Assembly (NCBI GenBank): GCA_964413935.1
Contig: CAYPTY010000017.1
Coordinates: 1-53,268 of the forward strand
DNA length: 53,268 bases
Direction of reading: 5' to 3'
Source: CAYPTY01 sp964413935
Lineage (GTDB): Bacteria > Bacteroidota > Rhodothermia > Balneolales > Balneolaceae
Shown here: piece by piece, positions 16,995-24,970 of the stretch
How the letters are laid out: every line of letters starts with the position of its first letter
Numbering within the stretch: position 1 is the first letter of the stretch
The notes under the pieces: generated by a model
What the model was told of the DNA's origin: nothing
Seen by the model: only the letters and a program-made list of their open reading frames with translations
The model's database searches: none
Made by a program: the position numbers and the translations under genes

Positions 16995-18125
16995 TTATGC
17001 TGGCCCCGGGATTCTACTCACAGTTTGAAGATAAGAAATATATTCTCGGGCTACTTTGTTCCAATTAAATTTATTAAGCACAAATTTCCTGCTTTTCCTT
17101 CCAAATTCATCCACATCCCCGATCAGCACCTCATCTATTTTTGCCGCAAATGACGGTGCGTCTTTTACTTTGATTTTAAAACCGTTTTCGCCATCCGTTA
17201 TCACGTCTCGTATACCTTCAAGGTCAGAGGCAATAGCCGGTGTTTCGGCCAGGTTAGCTTCCAGTAATACAATGCCGAATCCTTCCATATCCCCTTCAAC
17301 CGGGATATTGGGCATAATGAACAGGTCAGCACCTGCATAAGCCAGTTCCAGCACCTCATCCGGCTGCCTGCCGGCAAGTATGATTTTTTCTTTAGATGCA
17401 TGCGCATCTTTTATCTGACAGAGCTTTTCATATTCAGGTCCGTCGCCCACGGCCAGATATATGCAGTCACTTTTAACTGTTGGCAGCACTTCCTCAAGGA
17501 ACCAGGCATGCCCTTTTCTTTTTACCTGCCTGCCAACAGTAATCAGTAGTTTTTTCTGGCTCAGATCAATATCAAAAAGCTCTTCCAGTTTCTGTCGTGA
17601 TTCGGCCTTTCCCAAAGTGGTACTGAATTCCTCCAGATCGAAACCATTTGGTAATGCCACTCCTTTCTCCGGATCCATTCCCCGTTTTATGCATTCCTCT
17701 CTTGTGGCACTGGAAACCGAAATTACGCCACTCAATTCTCTGAATACCTTAGGCAGGTATTTCTGATAAATACCCAGTTGCATCTTTACATCATGGCCAT
17801 GATTAATCGTGACCATGGGTACATCAATCTTTTTACCCAGCATTCCAGCCAGACTTGCGGTCACCATGGATGAAAATAATATCACATCCGGCTTTTCTTT
17901 CTTTACCAATCGGGGCAAGCTCAGGTAAAGCTTCCCCAGAAACAGGGCGGTTCTCCACTCTATACCTTTCCATGGAGTGTGATTGATAATCGTTTTAATC
18001 TCAACATCATCCATTTTTTGTATGGCATCGACCAGCTGCATACTCACTCTCTGCATCCCGCCCACATTTTGAAGGGGATCATCCACCGGTGGATGGTTGT
18101 GTGCGATATACAGAATATTAAACAC
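16995..18125 (-). CDS. GT-B glycosyltransferase (GT4 type)
   Basis: The 376-residue protein has a GT4 layout. The N-terminal acceptor domain starts MFNILYIAHNHPP and has a glycine-rich GGMQRVSMQL loop. The C-terminal donor domain contains ITVGRQVKRKGHAWFLEEV, VGDGPEYEKL and the E-x7-E type EGFGIVLLEANLAETPAIAS. It transfers an activated sugar to a lipid or glycan acceptor. Its stop is 84 bases before the SPT start and its start abuts the stop of the other glycosyltransferase with no gap, so the two are co-translated. The position next to SPT suggests glycosylation of a sphingolipid-type headgroup, which is inference only. Confidence 0.88.
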   Translation of the reverse strand: MFNILYIAHNHPPVDDPLQNVGGMQRVSMQLVDAIQKMDDVEIKTIINHTPWKGIEWRTALFLGKLYLSLPRLVKKEKPDVILFSSMVTASLAGMLGKKIDVPMVTINHGHDVKMQLGIYQKYLPKVFRELSGVISVSSATREECIKRGMDPEKGVALPNGFDLEEFSTTLGKAESRQKLEELFDIDLSQKKLLITVGRQVKRKGHAWFLEEVLPTVKSDCIYLAVGDGPEYEKLCQIKDAHASKEKIILAGRQPDEVLELAYAGADLFIMPNIPVEGDMEGFGIVLLEANLAETPAIASDLEGIRDVITDGENGFKIKVKDAPSFAAKIDEVLIGDVDEFGRKSRKFVLNKFNWNKVAREYISYLQTVSRIPGPA

Positions 18126-19283
18126 TTATCGATCCAGTCTTAGCTGTTCTTCTTCGAGAAGGGTTTCTTTGTAATAATCTACCATCTGCTGATTGATGAT
18201 ATCCCAGCGATATTCAAGGGCTTTTTCCCTTGAAACCTTGCCCATTTGGAACCTTGTCTCATCATTTTCTGTGATCATGACGAGCTTGCGGGCAAAATCA
18301 TCTACATCCTGCTTATTTCCAAGACATCCGTTCACCTTATGTTCAACCAGTGAGCGGCTCCCGGTTGCGTCGGCTACCAGACAGGGCAAACCACTCGACA
18401 TGGCCTCAAGGGTTACATTTCCAAAAGTTTCTGTATGGGATGGGAAAAAGAAAACATCACTGCTCGCATAGGCACGCGCAAGCTCCTCCCCTTTCAGAAA
18501 TCCCGTAAAATGAGCTTCCGGAAGCATTTCTTCCAGGCTTTCACGAGCGGGACCATCCCCCACTACCATGGCCCTGACCCTTCTATTCATGCGTTTAACT
18601 ATATTAACTGCATCCGCAAAGGTTTCCAGCTCTTTTTCCCATACCAGCCTGGATACGAATGTAACTACAATTTCATCATCCTTGAAGCCTATTTCCCTTC
18701 GCCAATGCATGTCGCGCTTGTCCGGGCTGAATAAATCTGTTTCTACACCTCTTGCCCATATTTTGATTCCTTTCTCAATACCCCGATGTGCCAGAACCTC
18801 AGCCATAGACTGCGTGGGTACATACAAATACCGGCAATGGCTGTAAAACCATTTCAGATATTCCCAGGCCAGTTCCATCACTACATTCAGATTGTAGTAA
18901 TTTGCATAAGAAACAAAATGGGTATGATAGGTTGATACAACAGGGAGTTTTTTTCTTCTGGCCCATATAAGTGCTCTCAATCCAAGATAATCAGGTGTGG
19001 CAATGTGAACGATATTCGGATCAAAAGCCTCCATCTGTTCACGAACCTCATTTGGGAATTTGTGCACAATGCGATATTCAGGTCGGCCTGGCATGGGAAT
19101 AGACGGCACTGGAATCAATTCACCGGCATGCTCAAGGGCCGGTTCTTCGATCGTAGGCCCGAAGACCCTGACTTCAATTCCCTGTTCAACCAGATAAGAA
19201 ACCACCCGGTTCAGGGTTAGTGATACACCATCGCGGACATGATTGTAGTTGCCTGTAAATAGAGCTACTCTGGGTTGCGGCAT
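18126..19283 (-). CDS. GT-B glycosyltransferase (SQD2/MgtA-like GT4)
   Basis: The 385-residue protein begins PRVALFTGNYNHVRDGVSLTLNRVVSYL, the start typical of the SQD2/MgtA branch (DGV loop). STYHTHFVSYANYYN follows in the acceptor domain. The donor domain has FVSRLVWEKELETF, VVGDGPARESL and SHTETFGNVTLEAMSSGLP. Relatives include plant sulfoquinovosyldiacylglycerol synthase and mycobacterial mannosyltransferases, most of which act on membrane lipids. It is the first gene of the leftward glycosyltransferase pair and faces the reductase gene across an 86-base divergent promoter region. A glycolipid acceptor is likely; the sugar is unknown. Confidence 0.88.
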   Translation of the reverse strand: MPQPRVALFTGNYNHVRDGVSLTLNRVVSYLVEQGIEVRVFGPTIEEPALEHAGELIPVPSIPMPGRPEYRIVHKFPNEVREQMEAFDPNIVHIATPDYLGLRALIWARRKKLPVVSTYHTHFVSYANYYNLNVVMELAWEYLKWFYSHCRYLYVPTQSMAEVLAHRGIEKGIKIWARGVETDLFSPDKRDMHWRREIGFKDDEIVVTFVSRLVWEKELETFADAVNIVKRMNRRVRAMVVGDGPARESLEEMLPEAHFTGFLKGEELARAYASSDVFFFPSHTETFGNVTLEAMSSGLPCLVADATGSRSLVEHKVNGCLGNKQDVDDFARKLVMITENDETRFQMGKVSREKALEYRWDIINQQMVDYYKETLLEEEQLRLDR

Positions 19284-19288
19284 AAAAG

Positions 19289-19319
19289 TTTAAAAGCAGA
19301 GGGCAGATTCGTATTTTTG
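19289..19319 (+). promoter_or_regulatory. Candidate Bacteroidota-type promoter of the reductase operon
   Basis: TTTA (19289-19292), 19 bases, then TATTTTTG (19312-19319), an exact TAnnTTTG box with a 3 of 4 match to the -33 TTTG. It lies 50 bases upstream of the ATG at 19370 in the divergent gap. This is the best -33/-7 match I found in the window. Confidence 0.5.
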
Positions 19320-19369
19320 TCTGCTATGCAATATGACGGTCAAATTTTAATCGCAGAATATAGCAATTA

Positions 19370-20344
19370 ATGATAGCCTTTGTAACCGGGGGTACAGGAT
19401 TTATAGGAAGTCATCTGGTAGACCACCTGATTGACTCTGGAAGCTGCAAAGACATCCGTTGCCTGATCCGGAATAAGGAAAAATGGCTTTCCGGAAAACG
19501 TATTACCCGCATTGACGGAGATTTGAGCGATATCAGTGCACTGAATGCCGGCATCAAAGGCGCAGATGTTATCTTTCATTTAGCGGCCGTGGTTAAAGCA
19601 CCTTCGAAAAAAGAATTTTTCAAGGCCAATGTGGAAGCCACGGAGAACATCATCCGCATTGCGCAGAAACACAAGGTTAAGAATATTGTTGTACTGTCCT
19701 CACTGGCAGCTGTTGGCCCGAGTAATGGAAAACCTCTCACGGAAAACAGCAGCCTGAATCCGGTGAGTATGTATGGTGAGTCCAAAAAGCTTATGGAGGA
19801 AATGATCCATGACATTTCCAGAGGTGAAACATCCATAAAAATCATTCGCCCGCCTGCCGTCTATGGACCGCGCGAAGAACAAATCTATTCCTACTTCAAA
19901 ATGGCAGCCAAAGGAATAAGCCCGATTATTGGTGATGGTGAACATCCACGCGTCTCCATGATTTATGTGGCTGATCTCATACAGGGTATCCTGAAAGCAG
20001 CCAATTATCACCAGCATGGAATTCATACCTTTTTTATCAGCGGTAAAAAGGACTATAATTGGACAGAAATACGTGAAACGACCGGCAAAGTACTGGGAAA
20101 ACATATACGCCCTATTTACATAAAACCGGCATGGGTAAAAAAAATCGCTTCACTGTTGGAACAGGGAGCATCATTAATTGGTAAGTATCCCGTTATAAAC
20201 CGTGAAAAAGCAGCTGAGCTGATCTTGGAATGGACCTGCTCAAGTGAAAAGGCGACAGAGTTACTGGACTACAAACCCCGTTTTTCCCTTCACCAAGGTA
20301 TCGGCAAAACCATAAATTGGTACAAACTGCACAACTGGCTATGA
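19370..20344 (+). CDS. NAD(P)-dependent epimerase/reductase of the extended SDR family; candidate long-chain-base or ceramide reductase
   Basis: The 324-residue protein has the extended SDR pattern. The nucleotide loop TGGTGFIG is at 6-13, DGDLSD at 49-54, and the catalytic set S110/S111, Y135 and K139 in MYGESK. IIRPPAVYGPREEQ and a C-terminal substrate domain follow. Such proteins are often called sugar epimerases. A member of this broad group next to spt in Caulobacter was reported as the ceramide reductase that completes sphinganine synthesis. Here it starts back to back with the lipid glycosyltransferases. It is therefore either that reductase or a nucleotide-sugar or hopanoid-type SDR. 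Its stop overlaps the next ATG (ATGA), making it first in a four-gene operon with mutY. Confidence 0.8.
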   Translation: MIAFVTGGTGFIGSHLVDHLIDSGSCKDIRCLIRNKEKWLSGKRITRIDGDLSDISALNAGIKGADVIFHLAAVVKAPSKKEFFKANVEATENIIRIAQKHKVKNIVVLSSLAAVGPSNGKPLTENSSLNPVSMYGESKKLMEEMIHDISRGETSIKIIRPPAVYGPREEQIYSYFKMAAKGISPIIGDGEHPRVSMIYVADLIQGILKAANYHQHGIHTFFISGKKDYNWTEIRETTGKVLGKHIRPIYIKPAWVKKIASLLEQGASLIGKYPVINREKAAELILEWTCSSEKATELLDYKPRFSLHQGIGKTINWYKLHNWL

Positions 20345-21873
20345 AAAGAATCCTCCGTATCACTTTTATAAATCTGTTGGTTTTGATCTGTGTAAACCCA
20401 CTGGCACTCAGCGCACAGATTGACTTCAGCCTCGATTTCAGTAATACCATGGAAATACCGGAAGTAAAGGCATTCAGCGCTTCTGAGTCACATCTGTATG
20501 TCCTTTCTGAGCAGGAAGGCCTAGCTGTTTTCCGGGCTTACCCGGATGAGCTTCAATGGCTTTACACCTCGGCAGGCATGCAGCGCCGAGGCGATCGCAT
20601 TCTTACCGATACCCGTTTTGCTTATCTCTTCGGATCCGGTGAAAGACTAACCGTGCTCGAACCCACCAACGTACTTGGAGTTTACTCAGCAACGATGTTG
20701 CCCGCCAAACCTAAAGGCGTGGCCCGAATCGGAGACAAACTCTACATATCGCTGGGACAAGCAGGACTCGGACAGCTTTCTTTGAGATCCCCTGAAAGCG
20801 TGGACTCCACTGTAGTTTACCCTGTTAAGGCTCTGCTGAACGGAGAAGCAGTATTGGATGTGAAGTCATCTCAACTCGGTCAACAGCTTTTCGTTCTGAC
20901 CAGCGGCAGAAAGGTTTATGTATTTTCTCAGGATGCCGAAAAACTGACCCTGAATCGAACGGTAGAGTTCAAAGCGGATATAGAAAAGCTATTTTCGACC
21001 GGCGAACAGCTTTATGGCACTACTGCTTTCGGTGATATTTTTGAAATACGCACCCGCGGCCTTGGTTTGAAACTCGGCAGCATCAATGAAGTGGTTTCTG
21101 ACCTAGTGAGCTGGAATGATTTTATTTTCATCCGTGGAGTAAGCGGTCGAACCTGGTTTATTGGCGATCAATTATTCACCTTCAAACAGGATATTCTGAG
21201 TGGCAACTACATAACCGCTAATTCCCATAATTTCTGGATATCTGAAAATGATAAAGTCAGTCCTTTACTGATGCCAGACAGTCTTTCTGCCGATAGCCGG
21301 GACATCTTCTCAGAACTCTTACTTGAACAAATTCCGGACAGGGTACTCACTTACCCGAACTCTCTGATTCAGCCTTTTACGATCAATGCCACCCAGCCGA
21401 TCTCAGAAATATCATTTACTGTACGTTCCGATGTCAGCAATTATAAGGTTCGCGGACAAAGTTTATTCTGGCAGCCAGGCCCCGAAGACCTGGGTGAGCA
21501 TGAGTTTACGGTTATCGTGAACCGTACCGACGGTCAGAGCGACAGCAGCAGCTTTTCGGTTGATGTGAGGCAGTTCAACTCCCCGCCCCGATTCAGCCCC
21601 ATTCGTGCAACCAGCATAGGAGTAAATGAAGAATATAAGTTCGATATCATTGCAACAGACCCTGAATCTCTCTCATCCAATCTGGTTCGCTATATCGGCG
21701 TTGATCTACCTGAAGGTTCTTCCCTCAATGAAGAGTCCGGTGCCTTCCGCTGGTCTCCCTCACCCGCTCAGGTCGGGAAACATATTTTCAAGGTGATTGC
21801 CACCGACCAACTTGGAGCCGCTTCCACCATTGACGTAACCATTACAGTACTGGACCAAAACCGGGAAAACTAA
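20341..21873 (+). CDS. Exported protein with beta-propeller-like N-terminus and two Ig/cadherin-like domains
   Basis: The protein has 510 residues from ATG 20341, which overlaps the upstream stop; a TTG 24 bases earlier is rejected. A signal peptide ends near LALSAQ (about 25). Residues 35-330 are beta-rich with short repeats such as LYVLSEQEGLAVF, LYISLGQAGLGQL and LFVLTSGRKVYVF, as in a WD/PQQ-like propeller. The C-terminus has two putative Ig domains; each includes a LxFxWxPxxxxxGxHxFxVxxxD-like pattern (FWQPGPEDLGEHEFTVIV and FRWSPSPAQVGKHIFKVIATD). It is probably periplasmic or surface located. No enzyme motif is visible. Its tie to MutY is positional only (2-base gap). Confidence 0.8.
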   Translation: MKRILRITFINLLVLICVNPLALSAQIDFSLDFSNTMEIPEVKAFSASESHLYVLSEQEGLAVFRAYPDELQWLYTSAGMQRRGDRILTDTRFAYLFGSGERLTVLEPTNVLGVYSATMLPAKPKGVARIGDKLYISLGQAGLGQLSLRSPESVDSTVVYPVKALLNGEAVLDVKSSQLGQQLFVLTSGRKVYVFSQDAEKLTLNRTVEFKADIEKLFSTGEQLYGTTAFGDIFEIRTRGLGLKLGSINEVVSDLVSWNDFIFIRGVSGRTWFIGDQLFTFKQDILSGNYITANSHNFWISENDKVSPLLMPDSLSADSRDIFSELLLEQIPDRVLTYPNSLIQPFTINATQPISEISFTVRSDVSNYKVRGQSLFWQPGPEDLGEHEFTVIVNRTDGQSDSSSFSVDVRQFNSPPRFSPIRATSIGVNEEYKFDIIATDPESLSSNLVRYIGVDLPEGSSLNEESGAFRWSPSPAQVGKHIFKVIATDQLGAASTIDVTITVLDQNREN

Positions 21874-21875
21874 GC

Positions 21876-22964
21876 GTGGCGGAAAGCGATTTTGCAAAAG
21901 CCATTCTGGAATGGTATCGCTCACACAAGCGAGACATGCCCTGGCGGGATAATCCCGAACCTTATCGGGTCTGGGTTTCTGAAATAATGCTGCAGCAAAC
22001 CCGCGTTGACCAGGCTACGCCCTACTTCAACCGGTTTATAGATCGCTTTCCGTCCATAAAGTCACTGGCTGAAGCCGATCAGCAGGAGGTACTTAAAGTT
22101 TGGGAAGGCCTGGGTTACTACAGCCGCGCCAGAAATCTGCATTCATCAGCCAAACGAATCTGGACGGAGCTGGGCGGTCACTTCCCCGAAACCTATGATG
22201 AAATACTGGATCTCAAAGGAGTGGGACCCTACACAGCTGCTGCTATCAGCAGTATTGTTTATGGACTGCCTCATGCGGTGGTTGATGGAAACGTGATCAG
22301 GCTTATCACACGTTTTGCCGGTATCCGGGAGGATGTGCGTACTCAACCGGTTAAGAATCAGGTTCAGGAACTGGCTGATCAGTGGCTGAGTAAGCAACAT
22401 CCGGGTGATTTTAATCAGGCCATGATGGAGATGGGAGCAGTCGTCTGTACACCGAGAAAACCGGGATGCACTTCCTGTCCCCTGCAGCTGAATTGTGTAG
22501 CCTACCAGTCAGCGGAAACGGATACCATCCCCTACAAATCTCCTCCTAAAAAGAAACCGCATCACCATATTGCAGTTGGAATATTGCAGCGGGACGATGG
22601 TAAAGTGCTCATTGCGCTAAGGCCGGAAGATGCCATGCTTGGCGGACTCTGGGAATTTCCCGGTGGTAAGCAGGAAAAAAATGAAAATCTGAATGAAACC
22701 CTTAAAAGAGAACTAAGGGAAGAACTGGGGGTTGAAGTCGAAATTATCTCCCCGTTTTTGAATCTGAAACACACCTATTCCCACTTTTCCATCACCTTGC
22801 ATGCTTATCTGTGCCGGATAACCTCTGGCATCCCAAAAGCCAAAGATTCACAGGAAATTCGTTGGGTAAACCGTTCCGAACTGGCTGATTATCCTTTTCC
22901 CAAAGCGAACAAAACGCTGACCGAGAAACTGATAGATGACAACCAAACCCAATTAGGTCTTTGA
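21876..22964 (+). CDS. mutY: A/G-specific adenine glycosylase MutY with an intact C-terminal Nudix box
   Basis: The 362-residue protein starts at GTG 21876. The glycosylase half has catalytic Glu36 in SEIMLQQTRV, the helix-hairpin-helix LKGVGPYTAA (113-122), Asp137 in VVDGNV, and the iron-sulfur cysteines C191, C198, C201 and C207. It removes adenine mispaired with 8-oxoguanine. The C-terminal MutT-like domain is unusual. Residues 264-286 fit the full Nudix box G-x5-E-x7-REUxEExGU, with E270, R278, E279, E282 and E283 all present. In E. coli MutY this box is lost and the domain only recognises the lesion. A bifunctional MutY-MutT protein that also hydrolyses 8-oxo-dGTP is possible. The next gene starts at once after the stop. 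Confidence 0.95.
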   Translation: MAESDFAKAILEWYRSHKRDMPWRDNPEPYRVWVSEIMLQQTRVDQATPYFNRFIDRFPSIKSLAEADQQEVLKVWEGLGYYSRARNLHSSAKRIWTELGGHFPETYDEILDLKGVGPYTAAAISSIVYGLPHAVVDGNVIRLITRFAGIREDVRTQPVKNQVQELADQWLSKQHPGDFNQAMMEMGAVVCTPRKPGCTSCPLQLNCVAYQSAETDTIPYKSPPKKKPHHHIAVGILQRDDGKVLIALRPEDAMLGGLWEFPGGKQEKNENLNETLKRELREELGVEVEIISPFLNLKHTYSHFSITLHAYLCRITSGIPKAKDSQEIRWVNRSELADYPFPKANKTLTEKLIDDNQTQLGL

Positions 22965-23798
22965 TTGGCACGAAAACTCCGAAAGCTCCCCAGAAATAAA
23001 TATCCTGAGCTCAAAAGCTATCTGGACGGGGTTGTTGAACAGGTGGAAGTGCCTGAATATATCGATGAAGACCCGGTTCAGTTTATGCATGCCTTTTCTG
23101 AGAAGAAAGACATGGAAATCGCAGGCTTTTTTGCTGCCATTATGGCCTGGGGCCGGCGCGATATCGTTATCAGCAAGGTGGATGACCTGATTCACCGAAT
23201 GGATTATCACCCCTACGATTTCATTATCAATTTCAGTGAAAAGGATGCAGAACTTTTCGCCGATTTTAAACACCGCACTTTTAAACCGGTTGATCTCTAT
23301 TCCTTCTTCAGGGTTCTTCAGCGAATTTATCAGAAGTATGAAGATTTTGAGCATTTCTGGGCAAAATGCTATCACCGCTCCAGCCTGTCTTTAAGACCTT
23401 TGATCGGAATTTTTCATGAGGAGTTTTTTGGGATGTATCCTGAAGCTGCACAGCGAAGCAGAAAACATATTTCCAATCCTGAAAAAAACAGTTCCTGTAA
23501 GCGGCTGTATATGTTTTTGCGATGGTGCCTCAGAAAGAACAGCCCCGTGGACCTGGGTATCTGGGATTGTATTCCTGTTTCTGAAATTAAAATCCCGCTG
23601 GATGTGCACGTCGCCAATGTAGCCCGGAAGATGGGGCTGCTGACCCGTACTTATGACGACTGGAAAGCCGTGAATGAACTGAATGATCGCCTGCTCAAAC
23701 TGGACAGAAAGGATCCCTCCAGATACGATTATGCCCTATTCGGGATTGGGGTTCTGGATCAGGATATTCCTGATTTGTTTCTGGTGAATCAGAAATAA
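22965..23798 (+). CDS. TIGR02757/DUF2400 family protein
   Basis: The 277-residue soluble protein matches the TIGR02757 family by LKSYLDGVVEQVEVPEYIDEDP near its start, EIAGFFAAIMAWGRRDIVI, the HPYDFI region, and a C-terminal KIPLDVHVANVARKMGLL block that looks like a helix-hairpin-helix glycosylase-like fold. No ATG precedes the conserved region, so the TTG at 22965 directly after the mutY stop is the likely start. The function is unknown. The overall alpha-helical pattern and the neighbouring mutY make a nucleic-acid role conceivable. The last ten bases overlap the facing DUF3667 gene. Confidence 0.8.
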   Translation: MARKLRKLPRNKYPELKSYLDGVVEQVEVPEYIDEDPVQFMHAFSEKKDMEIAGFFAAIMAWGRRDIVISKVDDLIHRMDYHPYDFIINFSEKDAELFADFKHRTFKPVDLYSFFRVLQRIYQKYEDFEHFWAKCYHRSSLSLRPLIGIFHEEFFGMYPEAAQRSRKHISNPEKNSSCKRLYMFLRWCLRKNSPVDLGIWDCIPVSEIKIPLDVHVANVARKMGLLTRTYDDWKAVNELNDRLLKLDRKDPSRYDYALFGIGVLDQDIPDLFLVNQK

Positions 23799-24607
23799 AC
23801 GTATTTGATGGCCGCTCCCACGTACATCAGAATTGCAAGAATGATACTGAACACAGCGTAGCTCAACAGCAGTGCGATTGCAATTTTGAATACATCCCCA
23901 ATTCCTTTTCCGGGCACATAACTGTAGACCACCCAGGCGATGTAGGTCAGAAGTATAACTGAGGAAACGAAAGACATGTAAACGTTGAGCCCTCCAAACA
24001 GAAAGGCAACCGGAGCCAGCAGAAGAGTAAAAATAGCGCCCTGGGTCATTCCGTATAGGTTCATCACATAATGCTCAACAAAACGCTTTCTCCTGCCGCT
24101 GTAAAATAAGTAGGTGAATAAAGAAACAATTGGCGCAAATACTACAATGTATAAGACTGAAACAAACTTTGTTGTGATTTGAATGGTGATTTCCTGCAGA
24201 TCTGCCAGATAGGCTTCAAAATCAAAGTCTGGTGCAATTACTTTCAGTTGTTCACTTAACTCTTCTCTGCTCCCTCCCTGCGATTGAATACCTGCTTCCA
24301 TTGCATCATTTAACAGCTGCTCATAATCGATCACAAACGAGGTGATCAAAGTGGTTGCAGCCAGTACCACGATGGCATATCGGAATGGATTGGTGAATCT
24401 TTTCCTGTCTTTGAAGTAGCTATCAATCACCAGGCCAGGATTCTTAAACATATTGAATACAGTGGCGAAGATCCCTCGATCTACATTAAAAGCCTCTCCA
24501 AGCAGTTCCTCAAAAAAGCCTTTTTCTGATGCTTGAACAGACTGCGTTTCATTAGCCGCTTTTTGCTCTTCATCCTCTAGCTCTTTACTCTGATTCTCAC
24601 TCATCAT
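23789..24607 (-). CDS. DUF3667 family membrane protein
   Basis: The 272-residue protein has an acidic N-terminus of about 35 residues. The DUF3667 signature follows: a helix ending in FKNPGLVIDSYFKDRKRFTNPFRYAIVVLAATTL, where PG-x8-Y-x3-KR-x2-NPF is diagnostic. A soluble loop and four to five further membrane helices complete it. These proteins are widespread in Bacteroidota with no assigned role; some sit near transport or stress genes. Two adjacent ATG codons are possible starts. It is divergent from rpsU across a 95-base gap and convergent with the DUF2400 gene. Confidence 0.78.
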   Translation of the reverse strand: MMSENQSKELEDEEQKAANETQSVQASEKGFFEELLGEAFNVDRGIFATVFNMFKNPGLVIDSYFKDRKRFTNPFRYAIVVLAATTLITSFVIDYEQLLNDAMEAGIQSQGGSREELSEQLKVIAPDFDFEAYLADLQEITIQITTKFVSVLYIVVFAPIVSLFTYLFYSGRRKRFVEHYVMNLYGMTQGAIFTLLLAPVAFLFGGLNVYMSFVSSVILLTYIAWVVYSYVPGKGIGDVFKIAIALLLSYAVFSIILAILMYVGAAIKYVYF

Positions 24608-24631
24608 ACTGATCTTTATGTTTAAATAGGG

Positions 24632-24661
24632 CTTACATTTACAATTTTAATTCGTATTTTG
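24632..24661 (+). promoter_or_regulatory. Candidate promoter of rpsU
   Basis: TATTTTG at 24655-24661 (a one-base-short TAnnTTTG box) follows CTTA (24632-24635) by 19 bases. The local sequence TCGTATTTTGTC is nearly identical to the -7 region of the reductase promoter at 19310-19321. The -33 match is poor. Confidence 0.35.
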
Positions 24662-24686
24662 TCAAGCTCAAACAAGAAATTAATTG

Positions 24687-24702
24687 AAGGAAGTGATACT
24701 TC
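24687..24702 (+). promoter_or_regulatory. Extended Shine-Dalgarno inside a hairpin abutting the rpsU start codon
   Basis: AAGGAAGTGAT at 24687-24697 matches 10 of 11 bases of the full complement of the 16S rRNA 3' end (AAGGAGGTGAT), five bases before the AUG at 24703. The same bases form a perfect 5-bp hairpin GAAGT-GAT-ACTTC (24690-24702) that ends at the base before the AUG. No other gene here has so long a Shine-Dalgarno. In some Bacteroidia bS21 helps hide the anti-Shine-Dalgarno and a strong SD on rpsU is proposed to give autoregulation; I infer the same here. Confidence 0.6.
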
Positions 24703-24897
24703 ATGATTGGTGTTCAAGTTAAAGACAACGAGAGTGTTGACCGGGCGATTAATCGCTTTAAGAAAATGATTACGCGCTCGCGCATTCTTAATGAATATAA
24801 GGAACGGCAGCAGTATACCAAGCCGTCACTGATGCGCAGAGAAGCTCTCAAAAAAGCTAAACGCGAACAACGCCGTCGTCAAAGAGACCAGTACTGA
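24703..24897 (+). CDS. rpsU: 30S ribosomal protein bS21
   Basis: The 64-residue basic protein has the bS21 pattern: VQVKDNESVDRAINRFKKM, then ITRSRILNEYKERQQYTKPS, and an Arg/Lys-rich tail (RREALKKAKREQRRRQRDQY). The length is normal. bS21 binds the platform of the small subunit near the anti-Shine-Dalgarno end of 16S rRNA. The gene stands alone, with its own promoter candidate, a structured leader and a terminator that extends into the end of radA. The leader features suggest feedback by ribosomes lacking bS21. Confidence 0.96.
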   Translation: MIGVQVKDNESVDRAINRFKKMITRSRILNEYKERQQYTKPSLMRREALKKAKREQRRRQRDQY

Positions 24898-24937
24898 TCG
24901 CACGGATTATCCCGCATCAGTTTCTCTTAAGAGACTC

Positions 24938-24970
24938 AAAGCCCGGGCTTAAAAGCCAAGGGCTTTTTTT
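24938..24970 (+). terminator. Terminator of rpsU overlapping the 3' end of radA
   Basis: AAAGCCC (24938-24944) pairs with GGGCTTT (24960-24966). Inside is a second hairpin GGCTT-AA-AAGCC (24946-24957), and T residues run to 24970. The U-run and right arm are within the last codons of radA on the opposite strand. A 12-base palindrome TCTCTTAAGAGA precedes it at 24923-24934. Confidence 0.7.

Noticed and set aside
22966..22980. TGGCAC resembling a sigma-54 -24 element
   Set aside because: No TTGC follows at the right distance, and the site lies at the start of a coding region.
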